DNA of 64,000 nt from Blastocatellia bacterium (GCA_016705245.1 JADIYM010000009.1:1-64000); one strand, 5' to 3'; shown: positions 34,087 to 43,249, counted from the stretch's first letter. The notes: generated by a model not told the origin, from the sequence alone. A program made the numbers and translations.

Positions 34087-35987
34087 GTGGTGGTTCCTCC
34101 CATGCTCCCAACGAAATCGGGGTTCTCTGTGAGCCGAGTCCCGTCTTTCTCAAATGCCTCGACATAGGCCCGAATGCGGGCCCTGGCCGTGTCTAGGTCG
34201 CTGCTACCGAGGTTCAGGTTGAGCAGATCGATGTACCAGGGCGGTTTCACGGCATCCGCGACGTAAGCGGCCACGATCTCGCGCGCAATCGGCAGCGTCG
34301 TCGCCTTGGAATCATCGTGCACGTCGCGATTGCCCGCCGCGAGCAGCTTTGCGTACTCCTCGTCGAGCAGCCGCGCGAAGAGCGCCGCGTCGAACGTGTC
34401 GCCCGCCCGCGCGCCCGTCTCGGGGTCGTCGTCGGTAAGCTGCGCAGCCTTGTGAATCCACTCCCAGAGGATGCTGACGCGGATCTCGCCCGTCGCCATG
34501 TCTTCCATCAGGTAAAGCACGTCGTCGTTGCCGAAGAAGTCCGCCGGCTTGAGCGCCGCCGCCTGGAAGCCGCGCAGAAACGCGTTGCCGTACTGGAGCG
34601 CGACGCTCAGCAGGTCGCGGGCTCCGCGCACCGTTCGCGGCGCCGGCTCGAGCATCGCGAGCCCGGCGGCGTCTTCATCGGTGTAGGTGAGCGGCGGGAA
34701 CTCGCGGCCGAGCTGATTGGCTTCGTCAACGGCTTCCCAGATCGGGCGGACGATGTGGACCATCTTCCAGTGGGCGACCCACTTGCCGCTCGCACCGGAT
34801 TTCTGCTCGCGTTCGCCTCCCGCTTTCGCCCGCGTCATCCCCGAAGTCACGCCCGCTTCTGATCCGACGGGGATGTTCGGCTCCATGCCGCCCTGCCAGA
34901 GGGCGAACCGGCCGTTGCGGTCCGGCGTGTTCATGGCACGGCGCACGCGGTCCTCGTAGGTCCGCATGTAGCCGTAGGTCATGGTGATGGCATCGATGTT
35001 CGGGTTGACGAAGTCCGCGTCCCACGCGAGCGCGTCGGCGACGCTGTTGATGTAGTCCCACCGGCCCGTGTTGTAGCCAACGAAATGCAGGCCTAGCGCC
35101 GCGCGGATTTCCATGAGCTGGAACGCCTGTTCGATCTGCTCGACGAGGACGTAGGCTTTGATCGTACCGTCGGCAAGGCCGAGGTGGCGCTCGAGCGCAG
35201 AGAGCATGTCGTTCCAGAGCGCGGCTTCGCCGGCGGTCTGGATCTTCGGCAGGTAGAGAACGATCGAACGCCCGGCGGCGCGCAGGCGCTCGTGGTTGTT
35301 GACGACGTAGAGCACCAGATCGACGATCGAGGCGGAGAAGCCCGTGCCGTCCGCCAGGCGAATGTGCCGGTCGTCGAGATGGAGACCGCGGCAACGGAAG
35401 ATCGTCGTCGTGAACTCGAGCTGCTCGCGCCAGTCGGCGATGATCGGCCGGCCAAAGAAGCCTTCGGCCCAACGGTTCATCTCGCCGGAAACGTGTTCGG
35501 CAACGGTCAGGAAGCGCGGGTCGCGCGCGATGGCGAGCTTGAGGTTGCGCTGGTTTTCGAGCGACATCGTGTCGACCTGTCCGAGCGCGTCTTCACCGTC
35601 GAACATCCAGCCGTCGGCGCCCGAAAGCAGCGCGTAGGCGACGTTTCGCAGGCCTTCCTCCGTGGTCGATCGCGGGCGAGCTGCCGGGCCGGTGCCCTGG
35701 ATCCACTGTCGCTGCAGGTCCGCTGGGATCTCGCTGCCGTCGAAGTTGCCGGCCCGGGCATCCGCGACGCGGATCGAGGTCCGGGGGATGATCGAGTCGG
35801 AGGCGAGAAACCTGATGCGTTGACGGTCGCGGAATCGCACGAGCCGCCGCGCGGTACGCTCATTCATCAGGTTCCGCCGATCACGGTTGAACGGCGCAAG
35901 TGCTTCGAGCGCGTCGATGGCAGGGGGCGTGTATACGTCCGGATAGGCGCGTAGAACGCCGTCGCGGAATTCGAGGCTGCGTGTCAT
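34083..35987 (-). CDS. aceB: Malate synthase (A-type)
   Basis: 634 residues, somewhat longer than the ~530 of typical malate synthase A. Condenses glyoxylate with acetyl-CoA to malate. Signatures: DGWMFDGEDALGQ, EQIEQAFQLMEIRAALG, VGYNTGRWDYINSVADAL (about residues 300-318), MTYGYMRTYEDRVRRA and the helical C-terminal domain. The start at 35987 follows GTCGAGGACACG. It heads an aceB-aceA operon behind a well-formed promoter. Together with pckA 2 kb upstream it supports net gluconeogenesis from acetate or fatty acids. Confidence 0.95.
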   Translation of the reverse strand: MTRSLEFRDGVLRAYPDVYTPPAIDALEALAPFNRDRRNLMNERTARRLVRFRDRQRIRFLASDSIIPRTSIRVADARAGNFDGSEIPADLQRQWIQGTGPAARPRSTTEEGLRNVAYALLSGADGWMFDGEDALGQVDTMSLENQRNLKLAIARDPRFLTVAEHVSGEMNRWAEGFFGRPIIADWREQLEFTTTIFRCRGLHLDDRHIRLADGTGFSASIVDLVLYVVNNHERLRAAGRSIVLYLPKIQTAGEAALWNDMLSALERHLGLADGTIKAYVLVEQIEQAFQLMEIRAALGLHFVGYNTGRWDYINSVADALAWDADFVNPNIDAITMTYGYMRTYEDRVRRAMNTPDRNGRFALWQGGMEPNIPVGSEAGVTSGMTRAKAGGEREQKSGASGKWVAHWKMVHIVRPIWEAVDEANQLGREFPPLTYTDEDAAGLAMLEPAPRTVRGARDLLSVALQYGNAFLRGFQAAALKPADFFGNDDVLYLMEDMATGEIRVSILWEWIHKAAQLTDDDPETGARAGDTFDAALFARLLDEEYAKLLAAGNRDVHDDSKATTLPIAREIVAAYVADAVKPPWYIDLLNLNLGSSDLDTARARIRAYVEAFEKDGTRLTENPDFVGSMGGTTT

Positions 35988-36026
35988 CGTGTCCTCGACT
36001 TTCAGTCCGGCCAGTGAGCTGGGCCC

Positions 36027-36055
36027 ATCTTAGGCTCGATGACGCACTGCGTCAA
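36027..36055 (-). promoter_or_regulatory. Sigma-70-type promoter of aceB-aceA
   Basis: On the minus strand TTGACG (36055-36050) and TAAGAT (36032-36027) are separated by 17 nt. Transcription would start near 36020, about 33 nt upstream of the aceB start. It lies between aceB and a Family A repeat. Confidence 0.6.
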
Positions 36056-36060
36056 CATGG

Positions 36061-36143
36061 GAGGAGAGTTGACAGGATTTTCAGGATTCACAGGATTTAC
36101 AAGAGAGAATCCTGTTAATCCTGCAATCCTGTCGACTCTCCTA
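36061..36143. repeat. Family A inverted repeat between co-directional genes
   Basis: Left GAGGAGAGTTGACAGG, ATTTTCAGG, ATTCACAGG, ATTTACA. Right GAATCCTGTTAATCC, TGCAATCCTGTCGACTCTC. It abuts the stop codon (complement CTA at 36141-36143) of the peptidase gene. Confidence 0.85.
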
Positions 36144-37847
36144 CTTCGCCATCGGATAGATCGGTTCGATATCGACGGGGACGCCCTTCAGGCGATCGAG
36201 GGCCCCCTGCATTTCGGGACGGATGATGCCGTATTTGTCGATGAGGGCCTTGGCCTTCGTGTACGACCCTTCCGCCTGGAGCGTCAGGATCTCGGCCGTC
36301 AGCTTGCGCACTCCGTCGCGTATCTTCTCGGGGACGATCGCGAACGTGCCCGTCTTCGGGTCGAAGCGGATCGCGCCTTCGTCGATCAGGTAGTTGAACT
36401 GGATTGCGACGCCCTTGCCGTGCGCTTCCTTGATGCCGAACCGCACCGACCGGAAGATGCTCGACAGGAACGTCGTGTACATCGTCTGCTCGAGCTGCCT
36501 GTCGAGCACGCCCTTGTCGACGAGCGTCTGCAGCGCCCAGAGGCCCGAGATGTCGGCCTTCGCTTCCTCGATCGCCGAATACAGCTCCTTGAGCTCGCCG
36601 CGAACGGTCGTCTGGCGTCCGTCGACCGTGATCACGCTCGGCCCGATGCCGTGCAGCAGCTCGTGCATGAGCACGTGCGTGAAAAACGCGTCGAACTTCA
36701 CGTTCTTCTGGTCCTTCGCGGCGAGCACCACGCGCGAGATCGGCACGAGGGTCTTCGCGAACTTGGCCTCCTGCACGTTCTTGAGCATCACGCGCTTCGA
36801 GCCCTTCTCGGCCACGACGCGCTCGTCGTTGGGCAGGTTGAACGCGGCCGTCTGCACGCCCGAGTTCCCTTCGCCCGAGCTGAACACGACGTTGACGACG
36901 CGGATAGGCGCGCCGCCGCCGATCTTCGGGTTGCGGTACTTCGGATCGATCGGAAGCTGGTTCTCGAGACCCTGCAGCTCGGCGCCGAACTTGTGCAGCT
37001 TCTGCGATTCCGCCTCGTCGCGAAGGGTGACATACGCCTCGAACGCCGCCTTGTAGCCGTACAGCTCGTCCGAATAGGTCTCGTACGGCCCGATCGTGAC
37101 GTCGATCGGCGCGTCGAGGTCCATCCACGCGACGTCGCTCGCGTAGTAGTCGTCTGAGCCGAACGCGTCGGCGCGTTTCTCGAGGTAGCTGCGCAGCGTG
37201 GCGTTGTCGGTGAGCGCCGCGGCCTCGCGCAGGAGCTTCGCCGCGGGGACGAGGTATTCCTTGTACTCCTCGGAGTAGGGAGCGAGCTTCAGCTTGCCGT
37301 CGGCGCCACGGCGGATGGCGTGGAAGAAGCCGGTCGCCTTGACCTTGTCGGATTCGGAGAGAGTCGCGACCCAGGCGTCGAACTCGGCCTTCGTCATGTC
37401 GTCGGGATAATGTGCGGCCTGCGGCGGCTTGTGCTCGGGGACGCCCTCGATGAAGGCCATGTTCTCGTCGAGCTGCGACCACGGTCCCTGGCTGATCCGC
37501 AGGTAGCGGTAGCGCGCCTGTCCGAGTACCGTGCGGTCGGCAACCATCTTCGCGAAGAGTGCGGCGTTGCCGCTCCAGACCTGGCGACGGAAGAGCGGAT
37601 CGAAGAGCTTTGCCGCCTCGATGATCTTTGCGAGGGCCTTGCGGTCGCCGGCGGAGAGCTTGCTCGTGTCGGCTGTGATGACGGTCGGCGAGAAGCGCGC
37701 GATCTTCGCCTTCATTGCGGCGACGTCGCCGGCCGATGCCTTGGCGCCGGTACGACCAGCCTTTGGCACGCCTGCGTACACGTTCGTTGAGACCGCCGAT
37801 ACGAGGAAGAGGGCGGCCAGAATCGCCGCGCGCCGCGAATGTCGCAT
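36141..37847 (-). CDS. Secreted DPP III (M49)-like zinc metallopeptidase
   Basis: 568 residues from the ATG at 37847; residues 1-25 are a signal peptide (ILAALFLVSAVSTNVYAG). Near residue 390 the motif HVLMHELLHGIGPS supplies two His zinc ligands and the catalytic Glu. About 30 residues later AIEEAKAD gives the third ligand, matching the HELLGH/EECRAE pair of dipeptidyl peptidase III. Some such proteins are annotated as NUDIX-associated hydrolases. The substrate is probably peptides in the periplasm. A possible downstream role is recycling of peptides as carbon source, as its neighbours are gluconeogenic (inference). Confidence 0.75.
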   Translation of the reverse strand: MRHSRRAAILAALFLVSAVSTNVYAGVPKAGRTGAKASAGDVAAMKAKIARFSPTVITADTSKLSAGDRKALAKIIEAAKLFDPLFRRQVWSGNAALFAKMVADRTVLGQARYRYLRISQGPWSQLDENMAFIEGVPEHKPPQAAHYPDDMTKAEFDAWVATLSESDKVKATGFFHAIRRGADGKLKLAPYSEEYKEYLVPAAKLLREAAALTDNATLRSYLEKRADAFGSDDYYASDVAWMDLDAPIDVTIGPYETYSDELYGYKAAFEAYVTLRDEAESQKLHKFGAELQGLENQLPIDPKYRNPKIGGGAPIRVVNVVFSSGEGNSGVQTAAFNLPNDERVVAEKGSKRVMLKNVQEAKFAKTLVPISRVVLAAKDQKNVKFDAFFTHVLMHELLHGIGPSVITVDGRQTTVRGELKELYSAIEEAKADISGLWALQTLVDKGVLDRQLEQTMYTTFLSSIFRSVRFGIKEAHGKGVAIQFNYLIDEGAIRFDPKTGTFAIVPEKIRDGVRKLTAEILTLQAEGSYTKAKALIDKYGIIRPEMQGALDRLKGVPVDIEPIYPMAK

Positions 37848-37939
37848 GATGAGTTCATCCTTGTGCAATAGGGATAGCGTACGGTCGCAAGGATACTCGC
37901 ACCGCCGGAATCGTGCACGACCGGTTGCCATCTGTTCTT

Positions 37940-38033
37940 TGTGCCTCTGCGTCTTTGAGCCTTTGCGCCTTTGCGCGAACTTCTCGTTCGACTTGAAGAA
38001 GTTCGCGCAAAGGCGCAAAGGCGCAAAAGACCA
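37940..38033. repeat. Family G inverted repeat
   Basis: Left CTTTGAGCCTTTGCGCC, TTTGCGCGAACTTC. Right GAAGTTCGCGCAAAGG, CGCAAAGGCGCAAAAGAC. The unit GGCGCAAA is tandemly repeated within each arm. It lies upstream of the peptidase gene and 20 nt from the end of pckA. Confidence 0.85.
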
Positions 38034-38052
38034 GTAGCTTGGGGCTGTCCCT

Positions 38053-39657
38053 CTAGCTCGCCGCGGCCCCACCCTCGACCGGCGCCGCCGACCGCACGCC
38101 GTCCGACACGCCCGCCTCGTACACCTTGAAGTTCTTGTTGAACAGGTGCGCGAGCTTGTTCGCCGTCGAGTCGTATGCCGCCTTGTCGGTCCACGAGTTT
38201 CGCGGAATCAGGATCTGCGACGGAACGTTCGAGCATTCCGCCACGACCTCGAACCCGAACACCGGATCCTTCACCGTCGGAGCCTTCGCCAACTCACCGG
38301 AGTAGATCGCGTCGAGAATCGCACGGCTGTACTTCAGCTTCACCCGGCTGCCGACGCCGTACGAACCGCCGCTCCAGCCCGTGTTGACGAGCCAGACGTT
38401 CGCGTTGTGCTGCTTCATCTTCTCCGCAAGCAGTTCCGCATATTTCCCGGGATGCCACACGAGGAACGGACCGCCGAAGCACGGCGAGAACGTCGCCTGA
38501 GGCTCGGTCACGCCGATCTCCGTGCCCGCGACCTTCGCGGTGTAGCCGCTGATGAAGTGGTACATCGCCTGCTCCGCCGACAGCCGGCTGACCGGCGGCA
38601 GCACTCCGTACGCATCGCACGTCAGAAAGATCACGTCAGTGGGATGGCCGGCCATGCACGGCAGCTTGGCGTTCGGGATGAACTCGATCGGATAGCAGCC
38701 GCGCGTGTTCTCGGTGATGGTCGTGTCGGTGTAGTCCACGACGTGCGTGTGCTTGTTGTAAACCACGTTTTCGAGAATCGACCCGAACCGCAGCGCCTGG
38801 AAGATGTCGGGCTCGTTCTCCGCCGTCAGGTTGATCGCCTTCGCGTAGCAGCCGCCTTCGATGTTGAACACGCCCTCGTCGGTCCAGCAGTGCTCGTCGT
38901 CGCCGATGAGCAGGCGGTTCGGATCGGCCGACAGCGTCGTCTTGCCGGTGCCCGACAGGCCGAAAAGCACGGACGAAGCACCCGTCTTCGGGTCAGCCGT
39001 CGCCGAGCAGTGCATCGACAGCACGCCGTGGCGGGGCATGAGGTAGTTCATGATCGTGAACACCCCCTTCTTCATCTCGCCGGCGTACTCCGTGCCGAGG
39101 ATGACGAGCTCGCGCGACTCGAGAGACAGGTCGATCGACGTCTTCGACGTCATGCCGGGTGTCAGACGGTTCGCCGGGAATCGGCCTGCGTTGTAGATGA
39201 CCGCGTCCGGTTCGCCAAATTCCTTGAGCTGCGATACCGACGGACGGATGAGCATGTTGTGCATGAAGAGCGCGTGGTACGGGCGCGCGCAGATGACGCG
39301 GATTTTCAGACGGTGATTCGGATCCCAGCCGGCGTATGCATCGACGCAGTAGAGGTGGTCGCGCGTGTTGAGGTAGTCCTTCGCGCGCTCGAGGTTGATG
39401 TCGAACGTCTTGCGGTCCATGTCGATGTTGACCGGGCCCCACCACACGTCGGCTTCGCTCGCCGGATCGCGCACGACGCGCTTGTCCTTGGGCGATCGGC
39501 CGGTTCGCTCGCCGGAGTAGGCGATCAACGCGCCAGTGTTCGAGATGGCGGGATCGTCGTCGTAGGCAAGGGACTCGGCATAGAGCTTGGCCGGGTTCAG
39601 GTTGCGTCTAATGTCGGCGACGGTAATCCCGTACGCGCTGAGATCAAAGCTGCTCAT
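38053..39657 (-). CDS. pckA: Phosphoenolpyruvate carboxykinase (ATP)
   Basis: 534 residues, the usual length. ATG 39657 follows CAAGGAGAAGACGAG. Converts oxaloacetate to phosphoenolpyruvate with ATP in the cytoplasm, the first committed step of gluconeogenesis. Motifs: RSPKDKRVV, the kinase-1a loop GLSGTGKTTLS (about residues 232-242), IGDDEHCWTDEGVFNIEGG (metal site), and NTGWSGGSYGVGSR. The ATP-dependent type is indicated by the GLSGTGKTTLS loop. Family G repeats lie on both sides, and aceB-aceA is downstream on the same strand. Confidence 0.97.
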   Translation of the reverse strand: MSSFDLSAYGITVADIRRNLNPAKLYAESLAYDDDPAISNTGALIAYSGERTGRSPKDKRVVRDPASEADVWWGPVNIDMDRKTFDINLERAKDYLNTRDHLYCVDAYAGWDPNHRLKIRVICARPYHALFMHNMLIRPSVSQLKEFGEPDAVIYNAGRFPANRLTPGMTSKTSIDLSLESRELVILGTEYAGEMKKGVFTIMNYLMPRHGVLSMHCSATADPKTGASSVLFGLSGTGKTTLSADPNRLLIGDDEHCWTDEGVFNIEGGCYAKAINLTAENEPDIFQALRFGSILENVVYNKHTHVVDYTDTTITENTRGCYPIEFIPNAKLPCMAGHPTDVIFLTCDAYGVLPPVSRLSAEQAMYHFISGYTAKVAGTEIGVTEPQATFSPCFGGPFLVWHPGKYAELLAEKMKQHNANVWLVNTGWSGGSYGVGSRVKLKYSRAILDAIYSGELAKAPTVKDPVFGFEVVAECSNVPSQILIPRNSWTDKAAYDSTANKLAHLFNKNFKVYEAGVSDGVRSAAPVEGGAAAS

Positions 39658-39788
39658 CTCGTCTTCTCCTTGGAGCGTGCACAGCGGCGGATATCCAGGC
39701 GACTGGTGACGGTCGCCACGCGCTATTTGCGCGGGCTGCCAATGTACCAGCATGCGGCGCGCATGGGCGAGAGGCGTGGGGAGGGGAG

Positions 39789-39900
39789 AATTCGCGCAAA
39801 GGCGCAAAGGCGCAAAGGTCAGACAAGGAGACTGGACGTGTGAAATGCGGCTTCTTCCGCCAGCAGGTCTTCCTTGGCGCCTTTGCGCCTTTGCGCGAAT
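39789..39900. repeat. Family G inverted repeat
   Basis: Left AATTCGCGCAAAGGCGC, AAAGGCGCAAAGGTC, then AAGGAGACTGG. Right CCAGCAGGTCTTCC, TTGGCGCCTTTGCGCC, TTTGCGCGAATT. The inner flanks are also partly complementary. It lies between divergent genes. Confidence 0.85.
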
Positions 39901-39919
39901 TGCTTGTATCGTCCGATTG

Positions 39920-40231
39920 ATGCGCCTTCCGGTTCGCGATGACACGCTCGCGGAGTTTGCGAGGTCGAAGTTCGCCAAGCACGGCCGCGGTGCAGTAGTC
40001 GTCATGGAAGGAAGCGTCGTCGAGACGGTCGCCGGCGAAAAATACGGGACGGCGCTGGCCTATCTCTACGAGGGCTCGGATCTGCTGATGCAGGTCGGCG
40101 GACGGTGGCCGGGCACGACGAAGCTTGCGGTGGAGACGTACGACCCGGTGCGCGAGATCGTGGTGATCACGCTGGACATGGGGAACAACGTGGATGCGTT
40201 CCTGATACCGATGCCGGAGGAAGGGCATTAG
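39920..40231 (+). CDS. Small protein of unknown function
   Basis: 103 residues from the ATG at 39920; upstream sequence is repeat DNA, so the start is not firm. A beta-rich middle with alternating hydrophobic strands (GTALAYLYEGSDLLMQVGG, REIVVITLDMGNNVDAFLI) suggests a small single-domain fold. No signal peptide or known motif. It is enclosed between two Family G repeats on a strand opposite to its neighbours. Confidence 0.5.
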   Translation: MRLPVRDDTLAEFARSKFAKHGRGAVVVMEGSVVETVAGEKYGTALAYLYEGSDLLMQVGGRWPGTTKLAVETYDPVREIVVITLDMGNNVDAFLIPMPEEGH

Positions 40232-40238
40232 GTCTTCA

Positions 40239-40295
40239 CTTTGCGCCTTTGCGCCTTTGCGCGAGATTTCACGCAAAGGCGCAAAGGCGCAAAGG
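40239..40295. repeat. Family G inverted repeat at a convergent junction
   Basis: CTTTGCGCCTTTGCGCC, TTTGCGCGAGATTTC, then ACGCAAAGGCGCAAAGG, CGCAAAGG. A near-perfect hairpin with a very short loop, 8 nt after one stop and 10 nt before the other. Confidence 0.85.
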
Positions 40296-40305
40296 AAAGA
40301 GAAGG

Positions 40306-41112
40306 CTATTTGGTGAAGAGCGGAGCGAGGGCCGGGGAATCGCGCTGCGCCAGGGTTTCGCGGATGCGCACGAGCTCGTCGATGAGTTCTCCGAGCGGGA
40401 CTTCGATGGCGTCGGCGTTGTCTTCCAGGATGTCACTCCAGACGCTCCACGGGCTCTCCGCCAACCGCGTCATCGATGCGAGTCCTGGACCGGCAGCCAG
40501 CGGTTGGTCCGTACGCCCTGCGACCCGCGCCAGCGCACAAGCCAGCAGTTGCGGAACGTGACTGACCCGAGCGACGTGCCGGTCGTGGTCCTGGGCCGAC
40601 ACCCGCACCGGCTCGGCGCCAAGCATCCGCACGACCTCCATGACGCGTATCATCGGCTCACCGTCATAACCCACGAGCGCCCACGCCGCGCCGTCGAACA
40701 GATCCTCACGCGCCGCGCCGGCCCCCGACACTTCGGACCCCGCCATCGGATGCCCGCCGACGAACCGCCCTCCGAGCGCCGACGCTGCCTCCATCACCGT
40801 CCGCTTCGTCGATCCGCAGTCCGTCACGACGACGTCGCGGCCGCCGAGGTCGCCAAGTTCCCCGAGCGTCGTCACGATAGCCGCGACCGGCGCCGCGAGC
40901 ACGACAAGGTCTCCGTCGACGATGTCTGCCGGCGCAAGCGGCCTCTCGTGCACGCGCGTGAACGTACCGGTGCCTCGCGCCTCGCTCGCACGCGCCGGCG
41001 ACGGCTCGAACGCATCGACGGGTACGGTCACTCCGGCGCGCCGCATCCCGAATGCGACCGATCCGCCGATGAGCCCCGCGCCGACGACGACGATGCGCTC
41101 AAACGGCAGCAT
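40306..41112 (-). CDS. tyrA: Prephenate dehydrogenase
   Basis: 268 residues. The NAD-binding loop GAGLIGGSVAFGM is at residues 11-23, followed by VLAAPVAAIVTTL and VTDCGSTKRTVMEAA. The signature GGHPMAGSEVSGAGAA (active-site His and Ser region) and the His of SHVPQLLACALA are conserved. Oxidative decarboxylation of prephenate to 4-hydroxyphenylpyruvate for tyrosine. No ACT domain is present, so feedback control may be absent at the protein level. Last gene of the aromatic operon; overlaps pheA by 14 nt. Confidence 0.92.
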   Translation of the reverse strand: MLPFERIVVVGAGLIGGSVAFGMRRAGVTVPVDAFEPSPARASEARGTGTFTRVHERPLAPADIVDGDLVVLAAPVAAIVTTLGELGDLGGRDVVVTDCGSTKRTVMEAASALGGRFVGGHPMAGSEVSGAGAAREDLFDGAAWALVGYDGEPMIRVMEVVRMLGAEPVRVSAQDHDRHVARVSHVPQLLACALARVAGRTDQPLAAGPGLASMTRLAESPWSVWSDILEDNADAIEVPLGELIDELVRIRETLAQRDSPALAPLFTK

Positions 41113-42019
41113 CGCCCGGGTATGTTCCAGGGGCGCTCGGATACGAGCCCAGCACGCGCACCGACCGCGTCACCCCCGCCAGTTCCGCGAGTGCGGCATC
41201 GACGTCCGCCTCCGCCGCATCACCGACGAGGTCCACGAGAAACGCGTATTCGAACGGAGAGCCCCTCAACGGACGGCTCTCGAGCTTCGCCAGATCGATT
41301 CCGCGATCGGCGAAAGGCCGCAGGCAGTCGAGCAGCGCTCCGGGCCGGTTCGCCACCGTGAACACTATCGTCGTCTTCACACCGACGGTGGATTCGTCGT
41401 ACCGGAGAGGGACCCTGTCGCGTCGAACGACACGCACGAACCGCGTGAAGTTCGCCGGATCGTCCTCGAGGCCCTCGGCGAGAACGCTTCCGCCGTATAC
41501 CGCCGCCGCATTCGCGCCGGCAATCGCAGCGTCGGCCGGATCACCGGCACGCACGACCATCTCAACCGCGCCCGCGGTGTCATACACGGCGACAGCCTCG
41601 ACATGCGGGCGAGCCGCGAAGAACCCCGTGCACTGCTGCAACGCCACGGGGTGCGACAGCACGCGCCGGACGTCTTCGATCCGCGCACCCGGTGTTCCGA
41701 TTAGCGCGTGCGAAATGCGCAGCACCGTCTCGCCGACGATCGCGAGGTCGCGCGCCAGCAATAGATCGACGACCGCGTGAACCGTGCCGGCCAGCGTGTT
41801 CTCGACCGGAACGACGCCGCACGCCGTCCGGCCCGAGTCAACGGCGTCGAACACGTCATCGAATCTCGAGCACGGCAACGTCGACGCGCGTTCGCCGAGG
41901 AGCGCGACGGCCGCGGCCTCCGAAAACGCGCCAGGCGCGCCCTGAAACGCTGCAGCGATCGAGCCCGAGCGGCCGGCCCCGCCGTGCAACGGCATCGGAT
42001 TGGGTGTGATGACGCTCAC
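41099..42019 (-). CDS. pheA: Prephenate dehydratase with ACT domain
   Basis: 306 residues. Catalytic part: AAFQGAPGAFSEAAA near the N terminus, CGVVPVENTLAGTVH and a following VLSHPVALQQC. The ACT domain carries VANRPGALLDCLRPFADRG and LESRPLRGSPFEYAF (about residues 243-257), the phenylalanine-binding ESRP motif, so feedback inhibition by Phe is expected. Makes phenylpyruvate from prephenate. It lies 9 nt after the DAHP synthase gene and overlaps tyrA, within one operon. Confidence 0.93.
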   Translation of the reverse strand: MSVITPNPMPLHGGAGRSGSIAAAFQGAPGAFSEAAAVALLGERASTLPCSRFDDVFDAVDSGRTACGVVPVENTLAGTVHAVVDLLLARDLAIVGETVLRISHALIGTPGARIEDVRRVLSHPVALQQCTGFFAARPHVEAVAVYDTAGAVEMVVRAGDPADAAIAGANAAAVYGGSVLAEGLEDDPANFTRFVRVVRRDRVPLRYDESTVGVKTTIVFTVANRPGALLDCLRPFADRGIDLAKLESRPLRGSPFEYAFLVDLVGDAAEADVDAALAELAGVTRSVRVLGSYPSAPGTYPGDAAV

Positions 42020-42028
42020 GTGCCTTCC

Positions 42029-43159
42029 CTACGCCGCCGTCGCCGTTTCGCGGGATTCGGCCGCGCGCGTTTCGGCAATGATCGCGCGGAAGAGACGCTC
42101 GACCGCTTCGCCGCCAAGCGGCCCGTCCGCGGCCAGACAGACGCGGCCGAGCACGTCGGCCTCGCGCTCCGGTGCGTGGATCTCGTGCCCCGCGGCGCGC
42201 TTGATCCGTCCGACGCGCAGCGCCATCCGGGCCCGCTCCTCGAGCAGTGCGACGATCCTCTCGTCGATCTCGTCGATGCGGTCGCGGTAGGCCCCCATCG
42301 ACACCGACGTCCCGCTTCCGGGACCGGCAACGGACCGACCCTCCAACGCGAGATGGCCGACGAGATCGCGCATAAGGTCCGCGAACATCTCGGGCGTCAG
42401 CGACTGCGCGCCGTCCGACAGCGCGTCCTCGGGCGATGGATGCACCTCGATGATGAGGCCGTCGGCGCCGGCGGCGGCGGCGGCCTTCGACAGCGGGGCG
42501 ATGAGCTCCCGGATTCCAGTGCCGTGGCTCGGATCGACGAGGACCGGAAGGTGCGTCCGGCCCTTGAGCACCGGGACGGCGTTGAGGTCGAGAGTGTTGC
42601 GCGTTGCGGTCTCGAAAGTGCGGATTCCGCGCTCGCAGAGGATGACGTCGGGGTTGCCGCTCGCGAGAACGTATTCGGCCGCCTGCAGCAGCTCATCGAT
42701 CGTCGTCGACATGCCGCGCTTCAGGAGCACCGGTTTGCCGATCCGGCCGAGGGCCTTCAACAGCGCGAAATTCTGCGTGTTGCGCGCGCCCACCTGCAGC
42801 ACGTCGGCGTAGCGCGCAACGAGCTCGACGTCCTCGGGCGCGATGACCTCGGTGACGGTGGGCAGGCCGACGCTGCGGCCGGCTTCGGCGAGCAGTTCGA
42901 GGCCTTCTTCGCCGAGGCCCTGGAACGAATACGGCGACGTGCGGGGCTTGAAGGCGCCCCCGCGGAGCATGCGGGCTCCACCGGCGGCGACGCCGCGGGC
43001 GGCGGCGAGCATCTGGTCACGGGTCTCGACGGCGCAGGGGCCGGCGGCGACGACGAACTCCGGCCCGCCGACCTCCACGCGGCCGAGGCGGACACGCGTG
43101 CCTTCGGGTCGCGCGTCGCGGGCGACGAGTCTGTATGGCGATTCGGATGATTTCGGCAT
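42029..43159 (-). CDS. aroF: Bifunctional DAHP synthase (type I-beta) and chorismate mutase
   Basis: 376 residues. Residues 34-45 (EFVVAAGPCAVE) start the DAHP synthase barrel. GGAFKPRTSPYSFQGLG, LLKRGMSTTIDE, ILCERGIRTFE and VDPSHGTG follow in the order of the KDPG-aldolase-like DAHPS of the AroF I-beta group. From about residue 288, YRDRIDEIDERIVALLEERA is an AroQ-type chorismate mutase helix ending in a helical C terminus. The order (synthase first, mutase last) is the less common fusion. First enzyme gene of the operon, ATG at 43159, behind an attenuator-like leader. Confidence 0.93.
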   Translation of the reverse strand: MPKSSESPYRLVARDARPEGTRVRLGRVEVGGPEFVVAAGPCAVETRDQMLAAARGVAAGGARMLRGGAFKPRTSPYSFQGLGEEGLELLAEAGRSVGLPTVTEVIAPEDVELVARYADVLQVGARNTQNFALLKALGRIGKPVLLKRGMSTTIDELLQAAEYVLASGNPDVILCERGIRTFETATRNTLDLNAVPVLKGRTHLPVLVDPSHGTGIRELIAPLSKAAAAAGADGLIIEVHPSPEDALSDGAQSLTPEMFADLMRDLVGHLALEGRSVAGPGSGTSVSMGAYRDRIDEIDERIVALLEERARMALRVGRIKRAAGHEIHAPEREADVLGRVCLAADGPLGGEAVERLFRAIIAETRAAESRETATAA

Positions 43160-43179
43160 TTTGGACCTCTTCGTGTGCG

Positions 43180-43224
43180 GAAAATGAAAGAGGCCCGCTC
43201 CCTCGGTGTGAGAGAGCGGGCCTC
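43180..43224 (-). terminator. Attenuator-type terminator upstream of aroF
   Basis: On the minus strand GAGGCCCGCTC (43224-43214) pairs perfectly with GAGCGGGCCTC (43200-43190) across a 13-nt loop, and TTTCATTTT follows (43189-43181). It lies 21 nt before the aroF start, after the leader peptide. GAGCGGGC at 43272-43265, inside the peptide, can pair with the 5' arm as an antiterminator. Confidence 0.75.
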
Positions 43225-43249
43225 GTGAAAGTCTGTGTGGCGTTCGCGC

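Noticed and set aside
38146..39843. A 565-codon plus-strand frame opposite pckA.
   Set aside because: High-GC antisense shadow of a clearly conserved gene with no protein pattern.
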